Positions 35,703 through 43,235 are shown, counted from the first letter of the stretch. The stretch: DNA of 64,000 nucleotides from Paenalcaligenes sp050487225 (GCF_050487225.1 NZ_JBKQGY010000001.1:558001-622000); one strand, 5' to 3'. The notes: a model not told the origin generated them from the letters alone. Made by a program: numbers and translations.

Positions 35703-35843
35703 TTAGTTCACTAGATGCAAGTCAGTAAGCAGTGCAGAAAGTTGGCCTAATTGCTTGAAAGTCAAAGCTGGCAAACGAATAGCTTTGGCTGCTTGGTGAG
35801 CTACACGAATCTCGTGAGCTAGTTTTTTCAGATCGTGGTTCAT
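35703..35843 (-). CDS. Small hypothetical protein (46 aa)
   Basis: A 46-residue open frame beginning MNHDLKKLAHEIRVAHQAAK, soluble and helix-rich. An AAAGGA site precedes the ATG, and it lies 11 bases upstream of parB and 15 bases downstream of the previous gene in one transcription unit. No family recognised. Confidence 0.6.
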   Translation of the reverse strand: MNHDLKKLAHEIRVAHQAAKAIRLPALTFKQLGQLSALLTDLHLVN

Positions 35844-35858
35844 GTTTTTCCTTTGCTT

Positions 35859-36281
35859 TTACTCTGACTGGTGGCTGCCAGCATCGAGAGCAAGAGTGAT
35901 TAAACGGGCGGTGTCTTTTAACGTCATTGCGACTTCGCCCACTTCTTCCGACATTGCTGTCAGATCCATTTCCGCATAGCGTTTGGCGTAGAACTGCACA
36001 CCGCGCCATGCTAAAGCTGCGACCTCTGCGTCATTAGCGATGAGAGCGTGTAACCAAGCCTCGGAGTACTCCACGTGCTGTACTCGGCGTAAAGCATCCT
36101 CAGCGGCTACAGGTGAAATAATTGGGCGCAGTCCGTATTTAGCTAGTTTCGCTGGTGACGAGTGCATGACACGTTTGAAATACACGCTAATTGCATTGCC
36201 AATGAACATTGTCATTTCATCGTTCATGGCCATGTTTGCCAGAGCAACTGCTGTTAACTGAGGGTTCTGGTTGTGGTTCAT
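35859..36281 (-). CDS. Hypothetical helical protein in the ssb-parB operon
   Basis: A 140-residue, mostly helical, soluble protein (for example MTMFIGNAISVYFKRVM and AAEDALRRVQHVEYSEAWLHALI). No known family. The ATG at 36281 has a GGAG site; an ATG four codons earlier overlaps it. It sits between ssb and parB on the same strand, which suggests a role in DNA maintenance of the element. Confidence 0.65.
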   Translation of the reverse strand: MNHNQNPQLTAVALANMAMNDEMTMFIGNAISVYFKRVMHSSPAKLAKYGLRPIISPVAAEDALRRVQHVEYSEAWLHALIANDAEVAALAWRGVQFYAKRYAEMDLTAMSEEVGEVAMTLKDTARLITLALDAGSHQSE

Positions 36282-36322
36282 GGAAAGCTCCATAGCGGGG
36301 AGTTATCCCCGCATAGGTGGAA

Positions 36323-36688
36323 TTACAGCGGCATATCATCGGATTCGTGGTTAGATGCATTACCTAGCATTTGCATTTGGTCAGCGATGATTTCAGTGGT
36401 GTAGTTGTCTTTACCGTCTTGGCCTTGCCATTTGCGTGTGCGCAGGCGGCCTTCTACGTAAACCGAACGACCTTTTTTCAGGTACTCGCCAGCGATTTCA
36501 GCCAGACGGTTGTAGAACACCACACGATGCCATTCGGTTTCCTCACGACGTTCGCCGCTGTTGCGATCTTTCCAGTTGGAAGTGGTAGCAATAGAGATGT
36601 TGCAAATAGCATTGCCTTCTGCGCAGTAGCGTATTTCGGGGTCTTGTCCTAAATTACCTACGAGGATTACTTTGTTTACTGATGCCAT
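36323..36688 (-). CDS. ssb: Single-stranded DNA-binding protein
   Basis: A 121-residue SSB. The OB fold is complete: MASVNKVILVGNLGQDPEIRY, TEWHRVVFYNRLAEIAGEYLKKG and VYVEGRLRTRKWQGQDGK. It is shorter than chromosomal SSB because the glycine-rich linker is almost absent. The extreme C-terminus is DDMPL, lacking the final phenylalanine of the usual acidic DDDIPF tip that recruits host repair and replication proteins. It covers single strands during conjugation and establishment. It is first of the four-gene operon leading to parB. Confidence 0.93.
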   Translation of the reverse strand: MASVNKVILVGNLGQDPEIRYCAEGNAICNISIATTSNWKDRNSGERREETEWHRVVFYNRLAEIAGEYLKKGRSVYVEGRLRTRKWQGQDGKDNYTTEIIADQMQMLGNASNHESDDMPL

Positions 36689-37154
36689 GACTGTTACTCC
36701 TTAGTGTTATGTGAGATTTTCCTGCTGACCTGGACTGAAGATTCTGAGCCTGTCCTAAAAAATCTGTGTTCTGTGTAGGTTTGAGCTGTTCGGTTCTTGC
36801 CGCCTGTCCTGTTAGTTCGTCGCCTTACCGCGCTGTACTACGCAGGGAGTAAACGGAAAGGGGAGCGTGGAATAAATAGGGAGCACAGCGACTGGTTTAT
36901 GCCGCGAAAGCCCCTTGCAGAGAGCGAGTGAAGTGGTACAGTCGGTGCTTTAGGGGGCGGGCTAACCGGATAGGCTACAGAGGCAGAGCCACAAACCTGC
37001 ACGGTACACAGGCCGCGCGGCGAGCGCCTATTGGCCACTCGTGGCCACAAAAAGACTCGAACGCAGTGAGCAGAGCGCAGCGTATTAGTTAAAAGGCCGC
37101 ATTGCGCGGCCTTTATTTATGACGGGTGTGAGTGAAGCGATTTCTCTAGGCTAT
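36689..37154. other. Non-coding, GC-rich region between ssb and the Fic gene
   Basis: No convincing gene in 466 bases. It must hold the minus-strand promoter for ssb. It is richer in G and C than the neighbouring genes, with short AG-rich runs and several small inverted repeats such as CGCGCGGCG. A 70-codon frame on the minus strand (36838-37050) lacks a ribosome site and any plausible protein character. It may contain an origin or a structured RNA. Confidence 0.5.
37092..37114 (-). terminator. Terminator after the Fic/VbhA operon
   Basis: Stem AAAGGCCGC / GCGGCCTTT with a 5-base loop, 41 bases beyond the stop of the Fic gene, with a short T-run on the minus strand. The same core (GGCCGCATTGCGCGGCC) recurs at 38349-38365. 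Confidence 0.65.
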
Positions 37155-38063
37155 TTAGCGCTCGCGATCACCGAAGTCACGACTCTGCTCAAGTGTATGG
37201 TTGTGAGTATGTTCAGTGTTTGGCAGGTTCCGTATGAAACCTGTGTCGCGTGTTAGATAGGTAATTTCGACGGTGCTATTTTCCTGAACGTGAGGAAGTG
37301 CCTGCCGTTGATGTAAAACGAGTTCGTGAGTTTTGTCGTTTATTTGTGCGGCGTACCGCTTGGTAACGGCCAACACTTTGCCTGCGTAAATTTTGCCTTG
37401 TTGTGGTTCGATAATAGAGGTTGGGGGCTTACCAAGTTTATCGTCGGCTAATTGCAAGGCTAATTCGCGGTCGCTATCTACTAGGTTTTCGCGGATGAGT
37501 TTAGCCATCAAATCTGATGATCCTTGGTAAGCATCAATAGATGCTTGGGTCATCGATTGGCGGTCAATTCCTTCCCACGTTATTTCATAACCCGCTTGCT
37601 TAGCTAGTTGTCCGACATACTCTCTCAATGTTCGGCCATTGCCCTCACGGAATGGGTGAACAACATTTAGCTCACCTAGATAGTGGCCAGCTCGTTGACT
37701 GAAATTTTCAGCAGATAATCCACGCAAGCACTGTTCATGTTTGAGTTGGTCTGTGATTTTTTTAGTTTCTGACTCAATAAAGGCATGATGGGCAAAACGA
37801 GTAGCGCCTTTCATGATATCTACTCTGCGGATTTCTCCTGCCCATTCATAAACATCGCTAAAGAGTTTTTTATGTATTTCTTGTAGATGAGATAGGTCGA
37901 AATTGCCAGCGATTGGTTTGAGGCCTATCTCATGTGAGCGCATTGCTACGCTATGCGCTTCGGCGTGTTCTAAACTTTCTTGTGTTGTATAGCCTAGTTT
38001 GTTTTTTAGAACACCTGTTTGCGGGTCTGTGTAGAGATCGCTGTTATTGCTGTATTTCCTCAC
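37155..38063 (-). CDS. Fic-domain AMP-transferase toxin (VbhT/BepA type)
   Basis: A 302-residue protein. The Fic core contains the active-site motif HPFREGNGR (residues 136-144), with the catalytic histidine at 136 and the ATP-binding GNGR. Enzymes with this loop transfer AMP to target proteins and stop growth. The C-terminal part (KIYAGKVLAVTKRYAAQ, HQRQALPHV) resembles the KfrB-type beta domain fused to Fic on plasmids and ICEs, which in Bartonella effectors helps secretion. The inhibitor-type gene upstream overlaps by 20 bases. No inhibition motif is visible within this protein itself. Confidence 0.85.
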   Translation of the reverse strand: MRKYSNNSDLYTDPQTGVLKNKLGYTTQESLEHAEAHSVAMRSHEIGLKPIAGNFDLSHLQEIHKKLFSDVYEWAGEIRRVDIMKGATRFAHHAFIESETKKITDQLKHEQCLRGLSAENFSQRAGHYLGELNVVHPFREGNGRTLREYVGQLAKQAGYEITWEGIDRQSMTQASIDAYQGSSDLMAKLIRENLVDSDRELALQLADDKLGKPPTSIIEPQQGKIYAGKVLAVTKRYAAQINDKTHELVLHQRQALPHVQENSTVEITYLTRDTGFIRNLPNTEHTHNHTLEQSRDFGDRER

Positions 38064-38235
38064 GTTTGATCCTTGCTAGACCGTTCTTAATGGCTTGTTC
38101 TGTTGTTAGCTCACCTTGATTGACGCGGTGCATATCAGCAATGGTTTGTTCGGTGATCTCCAGTCCTTCGAGACGGAAGGAGCCAACAATATTGTTGATG
38201 ATTTTTTGCTGTTCTTTTTCTGAAACGATAGGCAA
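38044..38235 (-). CDS. VbhA-like antitoxin of the Fic toxin
   Basis: A 63-residue helical protein with IVGSFRLEGLEITEQT near residues 16-31. The S-x-x-x-E-G pattern (S19, E23, G24) is the conserved inhibitory helix of VbhA antitoxins, whose glutamate blocks ATP binding in the Fic active site. It lies directly upstream of and overlaps the Fic gene, the normal class I order. The pair probably keeps the ICE from being lost. Confidence 0.85.
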   Translation of the reverse strand: MPIVSEKEQQKIINNIVGSFRLEGLEITEQTIADMHRVNQGELTTEQAIKNGLARIKREEIQQ

Positions 38236-38375
38236 TTTAGTCTCTCCTAGTAGCGTTTTTTGAGCGTGAAAAGCACTCAGTCAGTATGTCATTTTACTTG
38301 ATATGATGAATTTTAGGTGTGTTTTTAAGCACTTACGAAAGTGCTTTGGCCGCATTGCGCGGCCTGACATATAGT

Positions 38376-39197
38376 TCAAAATAGCTGAATCTGACCCAAT
38401 TCCCTTGCTTGATTTAGTAGTGGTAGGGTAGGAGTTCGGGCATTGCTCGCCGGCATTACCATTGTTTGTTGGGTGTGCTTGCTCTGACGCAACTTGCGAC
38501 TCCAGCCGCCAATGATGTGCGCTGGTGTGAACCAATGCCCCCATTCTTCAAGGGAAAGTGCATTTCCATGAATCACGATGCCAGGAATGTGTAAGAGCGC
38601 CATTTGTACAAATGTCATGTGAACGCAGCGGCTATCTATGTCTGTAGCTGTTACGTGCAATGTTTGCTGGTAGTTATGACCATCGTCTTTCATGGTACGT
38701 GCATAGGCAATAATCATGCCACCTGCGCCAGAGGTTGGTTCAGCAAGGGTGACATAACCGTTTGCCTCGATGAGATTTTTGATATGGTTTTCTGGTGCAG
38801 TGATCTTGGCCATCAGATAAGAAACCTCGAACGGCGTGAAGAATTGACCTGAGCGAGAGTTACCCATGTTAAGTGCCATGAAGATGCTGCCAAGTACATC
38901 TGTTATTTCGCCATTCTTTACTCGGTAATCGAAAGCCATCACTAGATGACTAAATGCTTGTACAAGCTGCTCTAGTTCTGCTTTGCTATAGGACTTTACG
39001 ATTTGCAGGTAACGTTCTTCTCGGCGGTCAAATTGCGCTTTGTCGAGTCGAGCTAGTGCGATGGCGCTTATTTCTACCCAGTCAGACCAAACGCGATCTA
39101 AACCATGTGTACGAGACAGTCCTTCGATGGTTTTAACAACGGCTTGCTGATGTTCATCAGCAGAGCGAAAGAAATTGTTTTTCTGAGCTTTACTCAT
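38376..39197 (-). CDS. N-6 DNA methylase-like protein lacking the catalytic motif
   Basis: A 273-residue HsdM-related protein. It has the helical N-terminus, GQFFTPFEVSYLMAKI, the SAM-binding EPTSGAGGMIIAYA (motif I) and VTATDIDSRCVHMTFVQMALL. The NPPF/NPPY motif IV that performs methyl transfer is absent: the protein ends at WFTPAHIIGGWSRKLRQ plus 40 odd residues. Short proteins of this form are common on broad-host-range plasmids and ICEs. The ATG at 39197 follows a GGAG site. A copy of the structured repeat lies upstream. Confidence 0.72.
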   Translation of the reverse strand: MSKAQKNNFFRSADEHQQAVVKTIEGLSRTHGLDRVWSDWVEISAIALARLDKAQFDRREERYLQIVKSYSKAELEQLVQAFSHLVMAFDYRVKNGEITDVLGSIFMALNMGNSRSGQFFTPFEVSYLMAKITAPENHIKNLIEANGYVTLAEPTSGAGGMIIAYARTMKDDGHNYQQTLHVTATDIDSRCVHMTFVQMALLHIPGIVIHGNALSLEEWGHWFTPAHIIGGWSRKLRQSKHTQQTMVMPASNARTPTLPLLNQARELGQIQLF

Positions 39198-39245
39198 AGC
39201 GTTCTCCAAAGATGGTTAGGGAGGTATTGCCCGTTCTTTGGGGAC

Positions 39246-39375
39246 ACGTCGCAGCGCAGCTATCAAGGGTCAAAGATGACCATTGGACACAAGCACAACG
39301 TGCGCAGCCTTTGAAAGCGAGAACGATGTGACACAATGACGGAAAGCAAGACAGCCCACGGTGGTGGGCTTGAGG
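39246..39375 (-). ncRNA. radC-type structured leader, copy 1 (upstream of methylase-like gene)
   Basis: About 130 bases closely similar to 40152-40282: both share CGTCGCAGCGCAGCTATCAA, then CTTGAAAGCGAGAACGATGT, and end in the hairpin GCCCACGGTGGTGGGC. The middle differs, but its arms remain complementary in each copy, as expected for RNA structure. The position 5' of a methylase-like gene and, in the other copy, radC fits the published radC RNA motif, which precedes DNA-related genes on mobile elements. That match is from memory and needs a covariance search. Confidence 0.6.
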
Positions 39376-39520
39376 TGGAATTGGTTGACGAGGAAACGCT
39401 ACTCTAGCGGTGCTGCATTAGAACGCCCTTACAACCTTACACTCGCAGGAAACGATGGTTTTTGGTAAGATTTTAAGCGTCATCCTCATTCCTTCAGATC
39501 GTGGGTGATTAGTGGTGTAC

Positions 39521-39550
39521 GTTCCTAGTGAGTGGCTGCTCACTAGGAAC
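39521..39550. promoter_or_regulatory. Perfect 12-bp inverted repeat between radC and the leader
   Basis: GTTCCTAGTGAG / CTCACTAGGAAC with a 6-base loop. No T-run follows on either strand, so it is more likely a protein-binding site or mRNA-stabilising hairpin than a terminator. Confidence 0.65.
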
Positions 39551-39554
39551 AATT

Positions 39555-39587
39555 AAATAATGGCTCTTAGCGAGCCATTTATTATTT
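39555..39587 (-). terminator. Terminator after radC
   Basis: Stem AAATAATGGCTC / GAGCCATTTATT with one bulge and a TTAGC loop, overlapping the radC stop codon and ending in an A/T-rich tract on the minus strand. Confidence 0.6.
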
Positions 39588-40104
39588 AGATTTCACCAAT
39601 CTCGGCAAGCGAAATTGCTTGTGAACCGGCTACGATCAGGTGATCGATTAGTCGCATATCTATCATTTCCAAACACTCCCTGACAGTTTTAGTGATCCGT
39701 ATGTCGGCATCGCTTGGACTCGCTGCCCCGCTTGGGTGGTTATGAGCCATGATGACCGCGGATGCATTCAGCCTCAGTGCTGCTTTAACTATCTCGCGAG
39801 GGTAAATAGCCGACTGGTTTACAGTGCCATTAAATATTTCCTGGTACTGGATGAGTCGGAGCTGGTTGTTTAGGAAAATGCAGCTCACAATTTCATGCTC
39901 CATACCTGCCAATTTAGCTACTAGAAATTGCTTAACTATGTTCGGGCGTTGTAGCAACGGGCCGCGATCTAACAACTGGTCGGCTTTGTGTCGGGCTGCG
40001 GCTAATACTTGAGCTGGTGTGGCCAACACGTATTGACCGTGTTCATCACGAACATACAAGGTTTCCGCTTCATTCATATTGTCATGTGAAAGGCCGTGAT
40101 ACAT
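39586..40104 (-). CDS. radC: RadC-family JAMM-domain protein
   Basis: A 172-residue protein of the RadC (MPN/JAMM) family. The metal motif HNHPSGAASPSDAD is complete near residues 132-145, and AALRLNASAVIMAH precedes it. RadC is not the repair protein it was named for; its function is unknown, but it is very common on ICEs and plasmids. The ATG at 40104 has a GGAG site, better than the in-frame start 13 codons upstream. It is preceded by a copy of the structured leader. Confidence 0.88.
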   Translation of the reverse strand: MYHGLSHDNMNEAETLYVRDEHGQYVLATPAQVLAAARHKADQLLDRGPLLQRPNIVKQFLVAKLAGMEHEIVSCIFLNNQLRLIQYQEIFNGTVNQSAIYPREIVKAALRLNASAVIMAHNHPSGAASPSDADIRITKTVRECLEMIDMRLIDHLIVAGSQAISLAEIGEI

Positions 40105-40151
40105 AGCTATCTCCAAAGGGTACAGGCTGGATTGCCTGTCCATTGAAGTTA

Positions 40152-40282
40152 CGTCGCAGCGCAGCTATCAAGGGTCGTAGATGGCCCAATTGGGCCACTG
40201 CACGAAGTGCTAGCCCTTGAAAGCGAGAACGATGTGACACAATGACAGATAGCAAGACAGCCCACGGTGGTGGGCTTGAGGG
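40152..40282 (-). ncRNA. radC-type structured leader, copy 2 (upstream of radC)
   Basis: Second copy of the element described at 39246-39375. It again starts with CGTCGCAGCGCAGC and ends with GCCCACGGTGGTGGGC. The central stem here is formed by AAGGGTCG...CAATTGGG-type bases that differ from copy 1. The two copies are in the same orientation and at the same distance (about 48 bases) from the start codon of their genes. This suggests a cis-acting control of both genes. Confidence 0.6.
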
Positions 40283-40423
40283 GTGGCTAATTAGTGAGGC
40301 GCTGTCACTCTAGCGGTGCAGCAGAAGAATGGCTTTAACCCTTGAAATGGTTAGCGGTCTAAGCGTTGTGAGACACTGCGAGGTCATATCTATATTAAAA
40401 TATAAGCCTATCAAGGAGATACT

Positions 40424-40603
40424 ATGAAAATTAGCTACCAAACAATTTTAGCTAGTAAGCTGCACCCACAAAGAAAACTCAGAGAACACGTAGTAGCAAT
40501 GCTAAATGATGGCAACATAGTGCAGGTTGAAGTTGGTCACGGCTACCGAGCATTTCAAAATGCTGATGAGTTCGCGCAGTGGTATGACTCTATGCCAGGG
40601 TAA
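40424..40603 (+). CDS. Small hypothetical protein (59 aa)
   Basis: A 59-residue soluble protein (MKISYQTILASKLHPQRKL, ending FAQWYDSMPG) reading against its neighbours. It has an AAGGAG site 6 bases before the ATG and an AT-rich promoter-like stretch (TATATTAAAATATAAG) just upstream. No family recognised. Confidence 0.6.
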   Translation: MKISYQTILASKLHPQRKLREHVVAMLNDGNIVQVEVGHGYRAFQNADEFAQWYDSMPG

Positions 40604-40616
40604 GTATTTCGCTTGT

Positions 40617-40844
40617 CTACGAGTGTTCTGTTTTACTGGCTAAATCGGCTGTGATCTTGGTACGTACTAAAGCAGCGTCATCGTAGGCCAGTTCGTACAG
40701 ACGTAGTAAGTTTTGTGCTTCGTGTTGAAGCCTACCCTGTAATTCCACCTTTGACTCAATATCACCAGCGTTGATGAACTCAACTAATTGGTCGAGGTTT
40801 GCGCTTTTTCTACTGTAAAAGTCAGGTTCAATTTTGATGCTCAT
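40617..40844 (-). CDS. Small hypothetical protein coupled to the resolvase
   Basis: A 75-residue charged helical protein (MSIKIEPDFYSRKSANLDQL...). The ATG at 40844 lies within the last codons of the resolvase, overlapping it by 17 bases, so it is probably translationally coupled. It may be an accessory of the recombinase. No family recognised. Confidence 0.55.
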   Translation of the reverse strand: MSIKIEPDFYSRKSANLDQLVEFINAGDIESKVELQGRLQHEAQNLLRLYELAYDDAALVRTKITADLASKTEHS

Positions 40845-41424
40845 GGTTAAGTTCCTGCAAAATAAGTGGTGGACGTGGAGCAACTTTATAAATTGTTGCG
40901 CGTGAAACTCCGTATCTTTCAGCAATCTGGTTTACTGGTATAGATGGGTCTGCCATTAGCCGTTGAATTTCGCGAATCTTCTTATCGTCTAGCTTTGGTG
41001 GCCTGCCTCCCTTACGGCCTCTGGCTCGGGCAGCGATGAGGCCAGACTGTGTGCGTTCACGGATCAAGTTGCGCTCAAACTCAGCTAAAGCAGCGAACAG
41101 ATGAAAAACCAACTTGCCAGTACTACTGCCGGTTTCAATCTTCTCTGTAATGCTTTCAAAGAGAACGCCGCGTTGTTCAAGTTCGGTAACTATCGAGATG
41201 AGGTCTGGTAGGCTTCGCCCTAAACGATCTAATCGCCAAACAACCAATGTGTCCCCAGGGCGCAAGGCTTTTAAGCATTGTTGAAGTTCTGGACGATCAG
41301 TGTTTTTCCCGCTGAGAGCTTCTTCGTATATCAGTGAGCATTGAGCTGCTTGTAGCGCATCGCATTGCAGATCAAGATTTTGGTCATCTGTAGAAACTCT
41401 TGCGTATCCTATTTTTTGATTCAT
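40828..41424 (-). CDS. Serine recombinase (resolvase/invertase)
   Basis: A 198-residue small serine recombinase of the Tn3 resolvase/Pin invertase group. The nucleophile serine is in YARVSTDDQNLDLQ (S11), the conserved VWRLDRLGRSLPDL is present near residue 63, and a Hin-type helix-turn-helix closes the protein (NQIAERYGVSRATIYK). It could resolve dimers of the circular ICE or invert DNA; no transposase lies beside it. It marks the left edge of the cargo segment. Confidence 0.92.
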   Translation of the reverse strand: MNQKIGYARVSTDDQNLDLQCDALQAAQCSLIYEEALSGKNTDRPELQQCLKALRPGDTLVVWRLDRLGRSLPDLISIVTELEQRGVLFESITEKIETGSSTGKLVFHLFAALAEFERNLIRERTQSGLIAARARGRKGGRPPKLDDKKIREIQRLMADPSIPVNQIAERYGVSRATIYKVAPRPPLILQELNHEHQN

Positions 41425-41474
41425 AGACTGTTTGTGGACGTTGATTGTTAGACGAGTTTACGACACAAAAAGGT

Positions 41475-41501
41475 AAAAAAACAGCCCCTTTTTCGGGGCT
41501 G
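41475..41501 (-). terminator. Intrinsic terminator on the minus strand
   Basis: Stem CAGCCCC / GGGGCTG with a 6-base loop and seven T on the minus strand. It would end transcripts coming from the right, from the region where a gene now appears lost, and insulates the resolvase. Confidence 0.75.
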
Positions 41502-42051
41502 AAAAGAGTGTCTTAAAAACTAACGTTTGTTAGACACAGTTATCGGCTGCAATCGACCCAAACCGGAAATTCGTCTTGCACCAAAGCAGTCATTCAGCCC
41601 GTACCCGGCTCCCACAAAAAAGCACCAAAGACATGACTCCCTAGTGCTCTAAAAAGCTAGCGGCCATCAATTACCGCCAGCTATAGGCGCAGCTTTCGCT
41701 GCATTGCAATCGTCACGCCATCACTAGCGGCGCATGTACAGGCCGAGCGCAGCAAAGCCCAGCACCATCACCGACAACAGCAGCCGCTGTCACGTTAATG
41801 CTTTAAGTCTGTACCACTGTGGGCACTCATGTGAACTAAGCCGCCTCCGGCATGAAGACTGCCTACGTCCAAATTATTGTTCTGGCCTTGTTATGGACAA
41901 ACGCATTGTCAATCGCCATGAACAGAAAGCTCCCAAATGTGGAGCTCATGATTCAAAACTTCGGCATTCAAAAATCCGACCAGGTTGTCCTGCGATGTCT
42001 CAGCGACCCAAACGGTTCTGTTGAGAATGAGCCGCTCATGTTAAGCCCGCG
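41502..42051. other. Degraded region between the resolvase and the GC-rich cargo
   Basis: No intact gene. A minus-strand tail reading RLLLSVMVLGFAALGLYMRR ends at about 41725 and looks like the last helix of a membrane transporter, cut off by an in-frame stop just upstream. A plus-strand frame (41852-42100) has a hydrophobic start but overlaps the acetyltransferase fragment. A near-perfect inverted repeat GTGTCTTAA/TTAGACAC sits at about 41508-41537. The region looks like a scar of recombination. Confidence 0.5.
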
Positions 42052-42171
42052 CGATGACTGGCCATCTGCCAGCCAATCCAAATGGGGGATAGCTCGATAG
42101 AACTCGCTGGCGGACTTTTCGATTCGCGGCAAATATGCCGCGTCCTCAAGAGTGGCAACACGAATGAACAT
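42052..42171 (-). pseudogene. GNAT acetyltransferase, N-terminal fragment
   Basis: Reads MFIRVATLEDAAYLPRIEKS followed by ASEFYRAIPHLDWLADG, the beta strand and first two helices of a GNAT N-acetyltransferase. After about 38 residues the similarity stops and the frame runs into unrelated sequence. The acetyl-CoA binding region is missing, so it is inactive. It shows that the cargo segment was assembled from pieces. Confidence 0.65.
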
Positions 42172-42304
42172 GTGGGCGGAAATAACCGGTCAATTGGAAG
42201 GCTGCACCCGCGCCAGTGAACCAGGCACTTTAGTGAGGTGTGGTCCTCCACAACGATTGTGGGGTAGCATCTGCACGCAAACTGTACAGATGCTCTTGGT
42301 CAGT

Positions 42305-43165
42305 CTATCGCTTGACCGCACTCAGATAACGGAAGCCGCCGCCTGCAATCTGCAAGCCATCTCTGCGGCCCGCGAAATAGCGGGCGTTGAGTTCTGCCGG
42401 CCCCAAGTCTTCATCGACTTCAAAGCCCGCAAATGACAGCAGTTCACGCATGCGCTCCGGCGTGCAAGATGATTGCCACGGCTCGCCTCCCGCAGCCATC
42501 ATGCTGGCCGTGAACTGCATCATGACCCGCTCTACAGGATGCAGTTGGGCCTCATCCAGACGGTAGTCCAGCGTAACGGTGGAGCCTGGAGCAAGTTGCT
42601 GTAACGCAGCAATCTCGCGCTCAACCACATCGTTGCAAAGGTAGACGAGCACCCCCAGCACAGACAGGCTGACAGGCTTGGCAAGGTCTGCTCCACCTGC
42701 GAGAAGACCATCAACACTGGTCATCTCCCGCAAATCGGTGGCTACATAGCGCAGGCTTGCGGGCTGAGCCCATCCGTTGTCTGCATATAGGTCTGTCTTC
42801 CATTTCTGCATTGAAGGCTGGTCCAGTTCAAACGTGGTGACGGCAGGAAGCGTGGACGCACTGCGCAGTGCCCATGTATCCAGACCTGCCCCGACTACGC
42901 CGTATTGCACAGTCCCGTTAGCAATGGCTTTCAGCAAATGGTCTTCCGCGAATCGTGAGCGAGCTACGATGCCCGCCCGCATGGAGCGTGACGGGACATC
43001 GTTTTGCATCATTGGTTCGCGCATCAGTGATGCTGCATTGGCACTTCCCAAAGACGCTATGGCGAAGGGGTCCTTGAATACCAGGTCGCCTTCGAGAATC
43101 TGGTGCGCTGCTCGTGAAGTGGCGACACGCATGGCCGAGGGGCTTGGACAGTCGGTGAATTTCAT
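42305..43165 (-). CDS. SAM-dependent methyltransferase (TIGR00027 / LCM type)
   Basis: A 286-residue enzyme with the family start (MRVATSRAAHQILEGDLVFKDPFA), the SAM-binding GVVGAGLDTWALRSA near residue 94, and TFELDQPSMQKWK near 123. It belongs to the leucine carboxyl methyltransferase-like family, common in actinobacteria and some proteobacteria, with unknown substrate. Base composition is visibly more GC-rich than the ICE backbone, so it is a recent acquisition. It is transcribed after the MerR gene from a MerR-type promoter. Confidence 0.82.
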   Translation of the reverse strand: MKFTDCPSPSAMRVATSRAAHQILEGDLVFKDPFAIASLGSANAASLMREPMMQNDVPSRSMRAGIVARSRFAEDHLLKAIANGTVQYGVVGAGLDTWALRSASTLPAVTTFELDQPSMQKWKTDLYADNGWAQPASLRYVATDLREMTSVDGLLAGGADLAKPVSLSVLGVLVYLCNDVVEREIAALQQLAPGSTVTLDYRLDEAQLHPVERVMMQFTASMMAAGGEPWQSSCTPERMRELLSFAGFEVDEDLGPAELNARYFAGRRDGLQIAGGGFRYLSAVKR

Positions 43166-43194
43166 TGGAAGACTCCTGTTGTTGGTTCAACGAA

Positions 43195-43235
43195 AGGAGT
43201 ACTTTCAGGCCTGACGTAACGTCAGGGTCAAGAGG
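43195..43235 (-). promoter_or_regulatory. MerR-type promoter/operator for the methyltransferase
   Basis: On the minus strand: TTGACC at 43231-43226, a spacer holding the palindrome CCTGACG-TTA-CGTCAGG (43226-43210), then GAAAGT. The 19-base spacer with a palindrome centred in it is the usual target of MerR-family activators. It lies in the 62-base gap between the regulator and the methyltransferase. Confidence 0.7.

Noticed and set aside
35722..36009. 95-codon minus-strand frame MARCAVLRQ...
   Set aside because: Overlaps two better-supported genes in another frame and has cysteine/arginine/serine-rich nonsense composition.
36838..37050. Open frame of 70 codons on the minus strand in the ssb-Fic gap
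   Set aside because: No ribosome site, arginine/proline/serine-rich composition as expected from GC-rich non-coding DNA, no family character.
38327..38365. Paired hairpins (AAGCACTT/AAGTGCTT and GGCCGC/GCGGCC) as a minus-strand terminator after the methylase-like gene
   Set aside because: The bases after the stems on the minus strand are A-rich rather than T-rich, so termination could not be supported.
41508..41545. Integron attC-like site (GTTAGAC with nearby CTAAC)
   Set aside because: The left core does not fit RYYYAAC, no integron integrase is present and the spacing is wrong.
41852..42100. Open frame of 82 codons with a hydrophobic start
   Set aside because: It overlaps the GNAT fragment in antisense and lies in a scar region; no ribosome site and no family.
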